This document shows, one piece after another, positions 29,087-38,393 of a stretch of 64,000 nt of DNA (position 1 is its first letter; every line of letters begins with the position of its first letter). The notes below the pieces were generated by a model. That model had not been told where the DNA came from. It saw only the letters and a list, made by a program, of their open reading frames with translations, and did not search any database. Location of the stretch: assembly GCA_963846775.1 (NCBI GenBank), contig CAWJXB010000002.1, forward strand, positions 1 to 64,000. Reading direction: 5' to 3'. This stretch comes from CAVYXA01 sp963846775 (GTDB lineage: Bacteria > Verrucomicrobiota > Verrucomicrobiia > Chthoniobacterales > UBA10450). The position numbers and the translations under genes are program-made.

Positions 29087-29141
29087 TGTCACACAGTTGT
29101 CATTTAGCGCGCACCGAAATGTCACCGTTCCGTTCTAGACT
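29087..29141 (+). promoter_or_regulatory. 55-base conserved upstream module, copy 1
   Basis: This module begins TGTCACACAGTTGTCATTT and ends in GACT. It aligns without gaps to copies at 30714-30768 and 30966-31020. It ends 107 bases before the ATG at 29248. The third copy ends 108 bases before the paralogue start at 31128, so it is probably a shared promoter/operator region. Confidence 0.6.
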
Positions 29142-29247
29142 AAAATGTGTGCGTGCCTATAACATTTTGACTCTCTGAAAGTGTGTTCTCGGAAGCTCCG
29201 GGACCCCTTCGGTGAAACACGAAATCAAACAGAACCCAACCGAACTC

Positions 29248-30511
29248 ATGACACTAAAAACACTTGCAGCTATAACAGCACTGGCAGTCATCGCAACCGC
29301 GATAATCGCGTCGTCGGCTAAGGCCCAGGTGATTTATAACAGCGCCAACGGCGATTTTCTCATCGGCTTTCGCAAGGAGGGAAACACCAACAGTGTCCTG
29401 GCCGATATCGGGCCGATTGCCAATCTCACTACTAGTCACACTTTTCCTCTCGGAGATTTGGCCACAAAGATGTCCGCCACTTTCGGTGCCAATTGGGCGA
29501 CGAACGAAACGGTTTGGTTCAGTCTCGCAGCAACCAATCGGCCCGGCGATGCCGCCAGAACAAATTATGTGACGTATTCGGATCAAATACGCCAGACACC
29601 TTGGAACCGGCTGCTGTCTGGGACCTCGCTCGCTCTGCAAAACAAGGTCATTGCCATGGGGAACCAGTATAATCAGTTCTCAAGCCAGCAAACAGGGGGT
29701 CCAGCAGTGGTGGAACCGCAATCCCAGGCGCCGGATGGCTACAGGGAATACATGCCTGGTGGCACGAACGACGCCGGCCATGCCGAAGGAAATATTTCCT
29801 TCGGATACTTTAATCCAGACGACGAGGCCAATTTTAGCGGCGGTGTTGTTAACGCGCCTTTGCACCTCATTCAGCTCGTTCCCGGAAGCGGACCTGGCAC
29901 TGACCTGGGAACATTCACTCTGAGCTCAGATGGTAGCACGCTGACCTTTACGCCGCCGGCGCCTTTGCAAATCACCGGTGCCGTTTCGCGGAAAACCCAC
30001 GGCGGTGCGGGCACCTTCGACATAGCCTTGCCGCTTACTGGCACAGACGGAGTTGAGTGCCGAAGCACTGGTGGCACCAACGATTACACGATGGTGGTCA
30101 CCTTCTCCGGCAACGTCACGGTCACCGGCAGTCCACAGGCGCAAGTGACCACGGGCTACAGGATGCGTCGGCAGCGGCGGCGTCTGCACTGGCAATGTCA
30201 CGGTCAGCGGCAATGTTGTCACCGTCCCGCTCACTAACATAACCGATCAGCAGAACATCAACGTCCGGATCAACGGCGTGAACGGTGCGGCGGATGCACC
30301 GGCGACGGACTTCAACATCCCGATGGGGGTTTTGGCCGGCGACACGAATGCCAATCGCGCGGTGAATGCGTCTGACGTTTCGCAGACGAAGGGGCAATCG
30401 GGCCAACCGGTTACTGCCTCTAACTTCCGTAGTGATGTGAATGCGAACGGCAGCATCAACGCGGGCGACATCAACATCGTCAAAGCAAACAGCGGGCACT
30501 CTATCCCGTAA
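29248..30511 (+). CDS. exported protein with PEP-CTERM-paralogue domain and C-terminal dockerin-like module, frameshifted
   Basis: The ATG at 29248 gives a signal peptide (MTLKTLAAITALAVIATA) that aligns with that of the paralogue at 31128; the GTG at 29212 would add 12 non-homologous residues. Residues up to about 225 are a close paralogue of that protein (VIYNSANGDFLIGFRKEGNT, LQNKVIAMGNQYNQF, QSQAPDGYREYMPGGTNDAGHA). Then homology stops and a beta-rich linker follows. Near 30165 the frame changes by one base; the new frame has VLAGDTNANRAVNASDVSQT and DVNANGSINAGDINIVKANS, two calcium-binding dockerin-type loops, ending SGHSIP. So the sorting signal was exchanged for a dockerin-like module. 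Location would be outside the inner membrane; function unknown. Confidence 0.7.
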
Positions 30512-30523
30512 GTTAACAGGCCT

Positions 30524-30605
30524 TGTAGTGGAGCGGCGCCTTTCCAGCCGCCGCTTTACTTTACTGCGGTCCACGGCAGCACGGCGACAGAGCGCCGTGG
30601 CTACA
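30524..30605. repeat. TGTAG...CTACA palindromic element, copy 1
   Basis: The element begins TGTAGTGGAGCGGCG, has internal hairpin arms GGCG/CGCC, and ends GCCGTGGCTACA. It follows the stop of the exported protein by 13 bases and may terminate transcription. Related elements are at 40419-40503 and 60343-60412. Confidence 0.6.
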
Positions 30606-30713
30606 GCAGCGAACATAGATGTTTGAGTCGCCTCGCTCATGTCGGCCACGCCGTTGTCCCGCGACTACGGAACGAAGGAGGGTCGAAGCGCCGTTCTCGC
30701 CCGGAGAACAACA

Positions 30714-30768
30714 TGTCACACAATTGCCATCTGGCGCGCATCGAATTGTCACCCTTCTGCTCTGGACT
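30714..30768 (+). promoter_or_regulatory. 55-base conserved upstream module, copy 2 (orphan)
   Basis: It starts TGTCACACAATTGCCATCTG and matches the other two copies along the whole length. No intact gene starts at the expected distance, which fits with loss of the gene it once served. Confidence 0.5.
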
Positions 30769-30965
30769 GAAACGAGGCACTGAGGTTAGCATCTCGCGCA
30801 TCTGAAAGCGTGTTCTTGGAAGCCGGCAAGTCTTTTGTCAACGTGGTCATCACCAGCACTAACTCCAATCACAGGGCCAAGACCGTGACCTTCACTGAAA
30901 CGAGTTGCGGGCCGAATTGCGTTGTGCCAGCGGGCAATGGCAAGAAGGTCAAGCTTACTCCCGTT

Positions 30966-31020
30966 TGTCACACAGTTGCCATTTCAGGTGCGTCACGATG
31001 TTACTCTTCTTTTCTCGACT
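30966..31020 (+). promoter_or_regulatory. 55-base conserved upstream module, copy 3
   Basis: It starts TGTCACACAGTTGCCATTT and ends CTCGACT, 108 bases before the ATG of the PEP-CTERM gene. Its middle part is the most diverged of the three copies, while both ends are strongly kept, as expected for binding sites. Confidence 0.6.
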
Positions 31021-31127
31021 AATGGGTTCGCAACTCTACGATAAAGCCAATCCCAAGGCGCGTTTGCGGAGGTTCCGTAGCCGCCTCGGAGTAACCCAGA
31101 ATACAAACCCAATAGCAATCACACTCT

Positions 31128-31943
31128 ATGAAACTAACAAGACTCGCAGCAATAATAGCTCTGGCACTGACAGCAACCTCCATGGTCGCATCCTCAGCCA
31201 GAGCGCAGGTGATTTACGATAGCGCGAACGGCGATTTCCTGGTCGGCTTTCGCCAGGAGGGAAACACAAACAGTGTCCTCGCGGATATTGGCCCAATTCT
31301 CGATTTCAGCGTGAGCCAGAGCTTCAGCCTGGGAAATATTGGGACACTACTCTCCTCGACCTTCGGCTCCGGGTGGGGCAATGACCCAACTGTTTGGTGG
31401 AGCATCGCCGGAACCAGCCGGCCCGGTGATGTCGCCAGGACAAATTACGTCACGTATTCGGATCAAGTACGCCAGACACCTTGGAGCCGGCTGCTGTCTG
31501 GGAGCTCGCTGGCTTTGCAAAACAAGATCATCGCCCAGGGGAACCAGTATAATCAATTCACAGGCCAGCAAACGTCGGGGAATCCAGCAGTGGTGGAAGC
31601 GCAATCCCAGGCACCGGATGGCTATAGGGAATATATGCCTGGTGGCACGAACGACGCCGGTCATGCCCAAGGAAATATTAGTTATGGCTTCTTCAATCCG
31701 ACAACCGAAGCGAATTTCGGTGGTGGCGTTTTCAATGCGAGTTTGAATTTTGTCCAGCTCGTTCCCGGAACCGGAATGGGCGCTCTCCTCGGAACCTTCA
31801 GCCTCGCCCAGACTGACACCAGCGGTATGCTGCTTACATTCACGCCTGTTCCGGAGCCATCCACCTACGCCCTGTTGGCCCTCGGATTAGTCGGCGTCGT
31901 CGTATTCCGTCGCCGGCTCTTTCGTAAACTACTTCAGTCCTAA
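31128..31943 (+). CDS. PEP-CTERM sorting-domain exported protein
   Basis: The 271-residue protein has a signal peptide (MKLTRLAAIIALALTATSMVASSARA) and a secreted domain shared with the paralogue upstream. The C-terminal sorting signal reads VPEPSTYALLALGLVGVVVF, then RRRLFRK: the PEP motif, a hydrophobic helix and a basic tail. Such proteins are processed by an exosortase (EpsH-like), which is not in this window. The protein is probably delivered to the cell surface or to an extracellular matrix. The intervening domain has no named function that I recognise. A-rich leader and no clear Shine-Dalgarno sequence precede the ATG. Confidence 0.85.
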   Translation: MKLTRLAAIIALALTATSMVASSARAQVIYDSANGDFLVGFRQEGNTNSVLADIGPILDFSVSQSFSLGNIGTLLSSTFGSGWGNDPTVWWSIAGTSRPGDVARTNYVTYSDQVRQTPWSRLLSGSSLALQNKIIAQGNQYNQFTGQQTSGNPAVVEAQSQAPDGYREYMPGGTNDAGHAQGNISYGFFNPTTEANFGGGVFNASLNFVQLVPGTGMGALLGTFSLAQTDTSGMLLTFTPVPEPSTYALLALGLVGVVVFRRRLFRKLLQS

Positions 31944-31991
31944 ACCTCAACCTAAAACTAACAAAACAGAACAAAACAACCCAATCATCTT

Positions 31992-33236
31992 ATGAAACTA
32001 TCCAAATATATCATGGCGGGAGTTCTCGCTCTCACGATCGCGTCGAGCGCGTTTGCCCAGACGAAGATCTACATCACCGGATCAACCGCATTTAGAGGCG
32101 CGGCGGTAAATGGCATCAGCGGCATACTGTCTGGCACTGTCAGCACTGCCTATGACGGCCTTACCTCAGGTGTTACCGGCATAGGTAACGCCAACGCGGT
32201 GAACTGGACCGGCGGAAACATCGGCGGAACAGCCGTGACGATTAAAGCGTCCTGGTCGGGATCAGCAGGCGGGGTTCAAACCGTCGCTGGAGCCCCCGCA
32301 TTCAACGTGCGCTTCCTGATTGATGGAGCTGTGGGAGGGAATAATGCCGACCCACGAACGCCAGGCAACCCCGCAGAATTGGCGGTGCCGGACGTAGCCA
32401 TGAGCGACGTCTATCAGGGTGCGACTCCGTTCCACGGGACTTTTAATGGCGTGACCTACGCAAACCTGAACGATAATATTGTAGGCGTGGTGACATTTGT
32501 CTGGGCTGCAAGCAGCGGATTCCCGATCGGCACTGGCAGCGGGACATCGTCCTCGTACTCGATGACGCGGCAGTTGTCACAAGCTTTGTATCCCACCGGG
32601 GCTATTCCATTGTCGATGATTACAGGGAGCACCAGCCACCACAATACCGCCGTGATCGCAACCGGCCGTGACTTTGACTCGGGCACGCGCCTCACTACCA
32701 TGGCTGAATCACTGGTGGGCGTCACGACCCTGCTGGCGCAGTACAAGCCAACGGTTTCTAGCGGGCATATTACTGGCCTTGTTTTGTATCCGCGAACGAC
32801 GATCAATGGCGTAGATACGCAGGTTCCTGGCAATGGAGGAGAATCGAGCGGCAGCACTCTGCGCGGTTACTTGACCAACATCGTCGATCAGACAGCGGTC
32901 AACAACGTCGATAAGGGTTATACCGGCGGTGGGTATCTAATGACCTATCTCGGAGTAAGCGACTATAACAACGTCTCGGCCACTGCAGTAAAACTGAAAT
33001 ATGCTGGAAACGATTTCTCGCAGTCAAATGTTGAAGAAGGCCAATACACCTTCTGGGGTTACGAGCATTTGGGTTTCAAGTCCACCCTTTCGGGCATCAA
33101 GCTCACCTTCGCAAACAATTTGACGAGCCATATCCAGAGCGAAACATCCGGAACTCTGAACCCGAACGTCGCGCTGAGCGATATGCAGGTGCAACGCTTC
33201 AGCGACGGCGGGACAGTCATCTCGCTGCTGCACTGA
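31992..33236 (+). CDS. exported periplasmic-binding-like protein (TGSTAFR-type)
   Basis: The 414-residue product has a signal peptide (MKLSKYIMAGVLALTIASSAFA) followed by KIYITGSTAFRGAAVNGI, an entry like that of PstS phosphate-binding proteins, where GSTAF contacts the ligand. Further on are VPDVAMSDVYQGATPF and IVGVVTFVWAAS, consistent with the second lobe segment. It lacks an adjacent transporter, so a stand-alone scavenging or signalling role is possible. It is 48 bases downstream of the PEP-CTERM gene and is followed by a strong terminator; the leader is A-rich without a Shine-Dalgarno sequence. Confidence 0.6.
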   Translation: MKLSKYIMAGVLALTIASSAFAQTKIYITGSTAFRGAAVNGISGILSGTVSTAYDGLTSGVTGIGNANAVNWTGGNIGGTAVTIKASWSGSAGGVQTVAGAPAFNVRFLIDGAVGGNNADPRTPGNPAELAVPDVAMSDVYQGATPFHGTFNGVTYANLNDNIVGVVTFVWAASSGFPIGTGSGTSSSYSMTRQLSQALYPTGAIPLSMITGSTSHHNTAVIATGRDFDSGTRLTTMAESLVGVTTLLAQYKPTVSSGHITGLVLYPRTTINGVDTQVPGNGGESSGSTLRGYLTNIVDQTAVNNVDKGYTGGGYLMTYLGVSDYNNVSATAVKLKYAGNDFSQSNVEEGQYTFWGYEHLGFKSTLSGIKLTFANNLTSHIQSETSGTLNPNVALSDMQVQRFSDGGTVISLLH

Positions 33237-33293
33237 TCTGATTGTAGCCTGGTTTTGATTTGATTAGGAATAGCGGACAAAGGGGCTGAGGGA

Positions 33294-33331
33294 ACGGTGC
33301 GGGCGGAAACGCCCGCACCGTTTCTGTTTTT
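33294..33331 (+). terminator. rho-independent terminator
   Basis: Perfect 12-bp stem ACGGTGCGGGCG / CGCCCGCACCGT closed by a GAAA tetraloop (33294-33321), followed by TTCTGTTTTT. It ends the transcript of the exported-protein gene 58 bases upstream. Confidence 0.92.
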
Positions 33332-33437
33332 AGGAAAACCCATTCGACAAACTCAGCGCAAGCTGCCAGGCGCGCCGAATTGGGACGGACGGCCCGAAGG
33401 TCAGTCCCCACCAGCTCCTCGATAAACCAAGCCACGC

Positions 33438-33456
33438 GGGAAACTATCAGTTTCCC
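33438..33456 (-). terminator. hairpin directly after the Sel1 gene
   Basis: GGGAAACT pairs with AGTTTCCC around a 3-base loop, immediately beyond the stop codon at 33457 on the minus strand. It has no T run, so termination activity is uncertain. Confidence 0.4.
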
Positions 33457-34335
33457 CTACAGTCTAAGCGCAGAGCTGTGGCCGATCTTTGCGCGCTGTT
33501 CTTCAACCAGCCGCTCGGCTTCTTCGATCTGCGCCGGAATCATTCCTTTCTTGATCTCGTCCAGCGGCACGCTGCCGGTAGCTTCACCTTGATCGGTGCT
33601 TAGTTTGAGCCACACATAGGCTTGGACAAAGTCATGGTGACTGGCGTAAAGACGTCCCAGGTTCGCCTGGGCTTTAGCATCACCCTGCCCGGCCGCCTCT
33701 CTGAACCAATGCTCAGCTTGTTTCTTATCCTCGGTCACACCGAATCCGTGCTCGAACAAAAACCCTAGCGTGTTTTGCGCCCATGGCTTCCCCGCGGCGG
33801 CCGCTTTCTCCAGCCATTTCGCTGATTTGGCATAGTCGCGTTCGCAGCCGTCGCTGCCTGAAAAGTACAAGCGCCCCAAGTGCAACTCAGCTTCAACGTA
33901 ATCCTGCTCAGCCGCTTTCCGGAACCATCGGGCCGCTTCATGACAATCTTTCTTCGTTCCTGTGCCGGATAAATATGTCTGACCAAGCGCGTCCTGCGAT
34001 GCCGGGATTCCTTGTTCCGCCGCTTTCTTGAACCAGGTCAAGGCCGTGGCCGCGTCCTTCTCCACGCCGAGCCCTTGCAAATACATCGTGCCGAGATTGT
34101 GCTGGGCTTTGGCGTATCCTTTGGCAGCCGCGGCGCGAAATAATTCGACCGCCTTCGCTTCATCGCGCGGCACTCCGTTGCCTTCCGCGTAAGCCAGCGC
34201 GCGCTCGAACTGGCTCTGGGCGTCGACAGCCGAGCTTTTGGCTTTAGATTTTTCGGCTGCCGATAAGTCCGCGCCATGGGCAACTGTGAAAGTCGCGACA
34301 ATGCCGGCGGTGATCGTAGATATCTTGCTCATCAT
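33457..34335 (-). CDS. Sel1-like repeat (TPR-type) exported protein
   Basis: The start at 34335 (MMSKISTITAGIVATFTVAHG) gives a signal peptide; a longer frame from 34488 overlaps the aquaporin gene and is less likely. At least six Sel1 repeats of about 36 residues follow, for example AAAKGYAKAQHNLGTMYLQGLGV and AAEQGIPASQDALGQTYLSG. Sel1 repeats form solenoids for protein-protein contacts. The last 30 residues are a charged helix (IEEAERLVEEQRAKIG). The protein probably acts in the periplasm. It starts 7 bases after the aquaporin stop, so it is part of the same transcript. Confidence 0.8.
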   Translation of the reverse strand: MMSKISTITAGIVATFTVAHGADLSAAEKSKAKSSAVDAQSQFERALAYAEGNGVPRDEAKAVELFRAAAAKGYAKAQHNLGTMYLQGLGVEKDAATALTWFKKAAEQGIPASQDALGQTYLSGTGTKKDCHEAARWFRKAAEQDYVEAELHLGRLYFSGSDGCERDYAKSAKWLEKAAAAGKPWAQNTLGFLFEHGFGVTEDKKQAEHWFREAAGQGDAKAQANLGRLYASHHDFVQAYVWLKLSTDQGEATGSVPLDEIKKGMIPAQIEEAERLVEEQRAKIGHSSALRL

Positions 34336-34342
34336 ACGAAAT

Positions 34343-35029
34343 TCAGTTAACCGCTGGGTTTTCTCGTGGGCCAGACAAGGAACAACAGCCCTTCTCGCGC
34401 ACACAGACGCAGGCCGGGACCGCAAGCAGTGCTCCGATGACGGGGCCGAGAATGTAAATCCAAAGAAGGCCGGTATTGCCGGAGACAAGGGCGGGCGCGA
34501 GCGAGCGAGCAGGATTCATCGAGGCGCCGCAGATTGGACCCGCGAACAGCGCTTCCAGTGCAATGACCGCACCGACGACAATGCCCGCCGTAATTCCTTT
34601 CTCTCTCGCGCCCGTCGAGACGCCAAGAATCACGAACATGAGCAACGCTGTGAGAATTATTTCCAGCACGAACGATTGCATGGCCGGTCCGGCCGGGATC
34701 GTCGCACCGAGCATTGCGTCTCGCGGAAAGAGAAATCGCAAAACCCAACTGGCGACAAATGCGCCTGCGCATTGACTGACCACGTAAGGCAACACGGTTC
34801 TTCCCGGCAGGCGCTGCGCGGCGAAAAACGCGATCGTTACCGCCGGATTGATGTGCGCGCCGGAAATATCGCCAAGGGTGTAGATCATCGCGAGCACGAT
34901 TAACCCGAAGGTGAGCGCAACACCGACATGCGACACGCCCCCTCCCGTCACGTTGTCAATGACGATGGCGCCAGTGCCCGCAAACACCAGCGCGAACGTC
35001 CCGAAAAACTCCGCGATCAGCTTCTTCAC
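34343..35029 (-). CDS. aquaporin / MIP-family channel, AqpS-like
   Basis: The GTG at 35029 overlaps the ArsC stop (GTGA). Six transmembrane helices and the two half-helix signatures HINPAVT (NPA 61-63) and SMNPARS (NPA 172-174, Arg175) are present. In several bacteria an aquaglyceroporin next to arsC (AqpS) lets arsenite, made by arsenate reduction, leave the cell; this operon has the same order. The C terminus has a cluster of cysteines (CVCVREKGCC) that could bind arsenite or another soft metalloid, which is unusual for the family. Confidence 0.88.
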   Translation of the reverse strand: MKKLIAEFFGTFALVFAGTGAIVIDNVTGGGVSHVGVALTFGLIVLAMIYTLGDISGAHINPAVTIAFFAAQRLPGRTVLPYVVSQCAGAFVASWVLRFLFPRDAMLGATIPAGPAMQSFVLEIILTALLMFVILGVSTGAREKGITAGIVVGAVIALEALFAGPICGASMNPARSLAPALVSGNTGLLWIYILGPVIGALLAVPACVCVREKGCCSLSGPRENPAVN

Positions 35030-35469
35030 GCATTCAACTCCGGCACGCAATGTTCCTGGCAGAAGCTCTCGATCCTGGCCCGGATTTGCTCGAGAAGATC
35101 TCGTGTCTTTTCAAGTTTCTCGGCGTGCGTGCCGCGAAATAGCGAAGGATCGGGAAATGGCCAGGCCAGCCGTTTGGTCACGCCCGCAAAGATCGGGCAG
35201 CCTTTCGCCTCCGCTTCGTCGCAGACAGTAATCGCGTAGGCGAAGAGCTGGCCAGATTTGAAGACATCGAATACCGCTTGCGTTTTTTTGTGTGAAATGT
35301 CGATTCCGATTTCCTGAAGAACTTCGACTGCCAGCGGATTGAGCGTGCCGGGTTCGAGTCCAGCGCTCGTTGCCTGGAAAAGCTCACCGCACATTTTGTT
35401 CATCAATGCCGCGGCCATCTGGCTGCGCGCGCTGTTATGAACGCAGATAAAAAGCACCTTGGTTTTCAT
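35026..35469 (-). CDS. arsC: arsenate reductase, LMW-phosphatase type (thioredoxin-coupled)
   Basis: From the ATG at 35469 the 147-residue protein reads MKTKVLFICVHNSARSQ: the CX5R phosphatase loop with nucleophile Cys9. Two more cysteines at 83 and 91 (TVCDEAEAKGC) match the relay pair of pI258-type ArsC (Cys82, Cys89), so it should be thioredoxin-dependent. It reduces arsenate to arsenite. No arsB or acr3 gene is nearby; export presumably relies on the adjacent aquaporin. Confidence 0.9.
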   Translation of the reverse strand: MKTKVLFICVHNSARSQMAAALMNKMCGELFQATSAGLEPGTLNPLAVEVLQEIGIDISHKKTQAVFDVFKSGQLFAYAITVCDEAEAKGCPIFAGVTKRLAWPFPDPSLFRGTHAEKLEKTRDLLEQIRARIESFCQEHCVPELNA

Positions 35470-35506
35470 TGTCGAAATCCTACATCGAAGGCCGCGCACT
35501 GAAAAA

Positions 35507-35956
35507 TCATTTGCAACATTCCGAAACCCCCGCGAGACGCCGATCTCGCGCCTTACATGTGGTTTGCGGCGGTTGCAGTTGAACCTCCAACGCTGCATCC
35601 TCTTCGGTCACTGTTTTGACGTGGTAATTTGACGGAAAGAAATTCTCGTCGCCGTATTCGAAGCGGATCTCCGCCGCAAGATCGACATCGATCATGCCGC
35701 TGACTGTGTCGTAGATGCTCAGAAACTTCCCGGCTGACATGAACGTTTCGTCTCTTTCATTCTCCGGCACCCACAATTGAATGATCGTTTCTTTCCATTG
35801 GTTTTTTTGCGCGCCGCAATCGACCGTCTTCAGGGTAGCGACTTTCACTTCGGTCAGGTGATAGCCCGGGTGGATCGATACACCGTCCTCGTTCATAAAA
35901 ATGAGTTGCTTGGTCGGCGATCGGCGAAGAATGGAGAGAAATTCTTTTGTTTTCAT
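35507..35956 (-). CDS. DUF6428-family protein of the ars cluster
   Basis: The 149-residue product contains IHPGYHLTEVKVATLKTVDCG and WKETIIQLWVPE, typical of DUF6428 small proteins that accompany ars genes in many bacteria. The family has no established function. There is a conserved cysteine (VDCGAQKN) and a C-terminal ECCK, both possible arsenic contacts (inference). The gene ends 37 bases before arsC. No arsR repressor is visible upstream. Confidence 0.7.
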   Translation of the reverse strand: MKTKEFLSILRRSPTKQLIFMNEDGVSIHPGYHLTEVKVATLKTVDCGAQKNQWKETIIQLWVPENERDETFMSAGKFLSIYDTVSGMIDVDLAAEIRFEYGDENFFPSNYHVKTVTEEDAALEVQLQPPQTTCKARDRRLAGVSECCK

Positions 35957-36040
35957 GCCAGCTTACTCCATTAGCGTGCGCAAAAGCGATTTCAAATTCC
36001 GGATCAAAGCTGTCCCGTTCAAGAAAGTCGTCGCTCGTCG

Positions 36041-38123
36041 TCATGGCCCTTTTCCCGACGCTCTTGCTCGAAGCACGCCATCGAGATTCGCCTGCGCTTC
36101 CGGATAGTCCGGATTCAACTTTAGCGCTTGCTGGTACTCGACGATGGCCTGATCGATCCGGCCCAGAAGAAATAGCGCACCGGCGAGATTATTGTGGGCG
36201 ACGGCCGAATCCGGCTTCAGTTTGACCGCTTGCTCAAATTGAGCCCGCGCTTCATCAACACGATTCATTTTGAAATAGAGCGCGCCAAGGTTTTGATGCC
36301 CGTCGAAGTAATTGGGATCGAGCCGCAGCGCCTCGGAATACTCCGCGATTGCTGGATCGATCTGGCCGGTTTGTTCCAACGCCACGCCGAGATTGCCGTG
36401 CGCCGCGGCAAAGCCTGGCTCGCGTTCAAGTGCTTTTCGAAAGAGATCGGCGGCTGGGGATGAATGCCCCATCTTTTCGAATACAACGCCTGCTTCGAAA
36501 TACGGTTTGCTCGCTTTTGGGTTCAATCGAATCGCCTCGTCCAGTTCATCAATCGCCGATTGATAATCGCCGGTTTTCTCGAACGCCGTGCCGAGCGTCA
36601 AATGCGCCTCATCGTAATGAGGCGCCAGCTCGACCGCACTTTTCAATTCGCGCAGGCCTTCGCTGGACTGGTGTCGATCCAACAACGCAACGCCAAGATT
36701 CATATGCGCGACAGGATTCTTTTCCGTCACCGCAATGGCGTGGCGAAAGAGAGTTTCGCTATCGTGCCAAAACCCGATCTGCCGCTGGGTCAAAACCACG
36801 GAGCCGCTCAACGCGAGGATCGACGAGTGAGGCGAAAACGAAAGTTTGCGCCTTCGGCGTCGGGGCTATATCGTCTTCGGAGAAGCGATCACCTTCAGTA
36901 GTCCACCCGCTAATTCGCAAAGGCCCCAGACCAAAATCATCGCCCAAGCCGATCAACGGAATGTAAGTGTAACGGTCGGCCATCGATTGCGCGCCGACCT
37001 GGATGAGGCCGATCACCGGCGCTGCCGTCCCCAGGAACCAAAACCACCCGACGAATAACCATGGATATGTTCGCACGAAACAAACCGCAAGGATCGAGAT
37101 CGCGACCAGCAGACACGCGGCAGCAAGAATCGAGATAAGCGGCCAATAAACCGGATGCGGATAAAATGCGGCCAGATTTATGGGAACAAAGAATTTGCCG
37201 AGATAACGCGCGTAGGAAACGAATGCATTGCCCACGCGCGCGGCGATGGGATAAACGGTGATCGTCTTCACCGCGCCGACGTGAGTCTGGACGACTAGCG
37301 TAATCGCGCCCGTAGCCCCGGCCAGCGCCAAAAACGGGATTTTTTCAACCACCAGACCACGGACCACTGACCACTGACTTCTGACCTCTGACTTCCTTTG
37401 GCTCGCCGTAGCCTCGCGCGTAGGCGGCTGATCTCTGACTCTCCCAAGCGGCCAGTAATCGAGCAGCAGCATAACGAACGGCAACGTGACGAGCATCGAT
37501 TTGCTCATCAGCCCGAGGGCAAAACAAATCAGCGCAGTCGCGTAATAGAACCGGCGCCAAACTTGACCGGTTAAACCGGTCAAGTTTCGAAGCGCGTAAA
37601 ACCAAAGAGTGCATACGCCGAAGAACGCGGCGAGCACATCTTTACGTTCGCAAACCCAGGCGACTGATTCGACGCGAAGCGGGTGCAACCCGAAAATCGC
37701 AGCCAGGACGAAGCTGCGCCCGGTCGCGCCGGTCATTTTCCAGAACAAGAGAAACAAGAGCGACGTGGTCAGCGCATGGAAGAAAATGCTGGTGAAATGA
37801 TGACCGGCTGGGGTCTGACCGTAGAGCGTGCAGTCGAGCATGTGCGAAAGCCACGTGACCGGATGCCAATTGGCGGCGTGACTAGTTCGGAACGCCCACT
37901 CAATGTTTTGCAAAGTCAAGCCCTGCTGAACGCGCGGATTTGCAGTGACGTAATCAGGATCGTCGTAGTTAACGAAATCATTTCGCACTGCGGGCGAGAA
38001 AACCGCGAACACGAGGACGAAGAGTAAGATCGACAACATCAGCGGTCGCCGGCTGCCGCGCCGCGGTTCGTCCTCAAAGCGAGACATCGCGATCGAGCCT
38101 GAGATGACCGAATCGGCGGACAT
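36041..38123 (-). pseudogene. TMTC-like multi-pass membrane protein with TPR C terminus, disrupted
   Basis: The N-terminal part (38123 to about 36950) has many transmembrane helices and the family motifs HPVTWLSHMLDCTLYG and HPLRVESVAWVCERKDVL, shared with the O-mannosyltransferase-like TMTC proteins. The C-terminal part (36811 to 36041) has about six TPR units (AHMNLGVALLDRHQSSEGL and so on). Between them the frame changes near 36945 and the otherwise correct frame contains a TAG near 36872 (SPKTI then PRRRRK). At least two changes are needed to join the halves, so this may be a real pseudogene next to its intact paralogue at 38394-40373. Confidence 0.7.
37360..37394. repeat. heptanucleotide tandem repeat, five units of CTGACNN type
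   Basis: Units with consensus CTGAC(C/T)(A/T) (the first one degenerate) lie within the coding sequence and encode about residues 244-255 (SEVRSQWSVVRG). The array is of the same family as at 22711-22745. Confidence 0.8.
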
Positions 38124-38128
38124 TGCGA

Positions 38129-38356
38129 TTAAAACGAATCGCGGTCTTTTGCCGCGCCGGCGACACGAGTCGCTGCTTTCGCGTCCTTACGGTCCGCACC
38201 CTGGACATAAAAGTAAACCGGGCCGAGTTGGAACCTGGCTGCGGCGTCTTCCGTCGCCGCGTCGGCTTCCAGTTTTCTCGAGGGGGTGCCGTCAAACTGA
38301 CGCGCATCTGGTAACAGCGTTCCATTGTCAAATCGATAGCGAGCCGACGTCTTCAT
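38129..38356 (-). CDS. possible small protein, 75 aa
   Basis: A minus-strand ORF starts at ATG 38356 and ends just before the disrupted TMTC gene. The product is hydrophilic, with LEADAATEDAAARFQLGPVY, and no known domain. It may be genuine because it lies in the gap between two genes on the same strand, but no ribosome binding site is evident. Confidence 0.3.
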   Translation of the reverse strand: MKTSARYRFDNGTLLPDARQFDGTPSRKLEADAATEDAAARFQLGPVYFYVQGADRKDAKAATRVAGAAKDRDSF

Positions 38357-38393
38357 TCACGTTACAATTCAGAGAACTTTTGGGGATCATCGT

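Larger units (their letters stand above)
30606..31127. other. gap of about 520 bases with duplicated upstream module and gene remnant
   Basis: The segment 30714-30824 is a degenerate copy of the region upstream of the first exported gene, including CTGAAAGCGTGTTCTTGGAAGC near 30803 (compare 29175). It is followed not by a gene but by a fragment whose plus-strand reading gives SFVNVVITSTNSNHRAKTVTF and GNGKKVKLTP, probably a decayed exported protein. A second upstream module (30966-31020) then precedes the intact paralogue. Confidence 0.5.

Noticed and set aside
35757..36044. Small gene starting MTTSDDFLERDSF that overlaps the TPR gene stop
   Set aside because: It overlaps most of the DUF6428 start in another frame, has low-quality composition after residue 35 and no known family.
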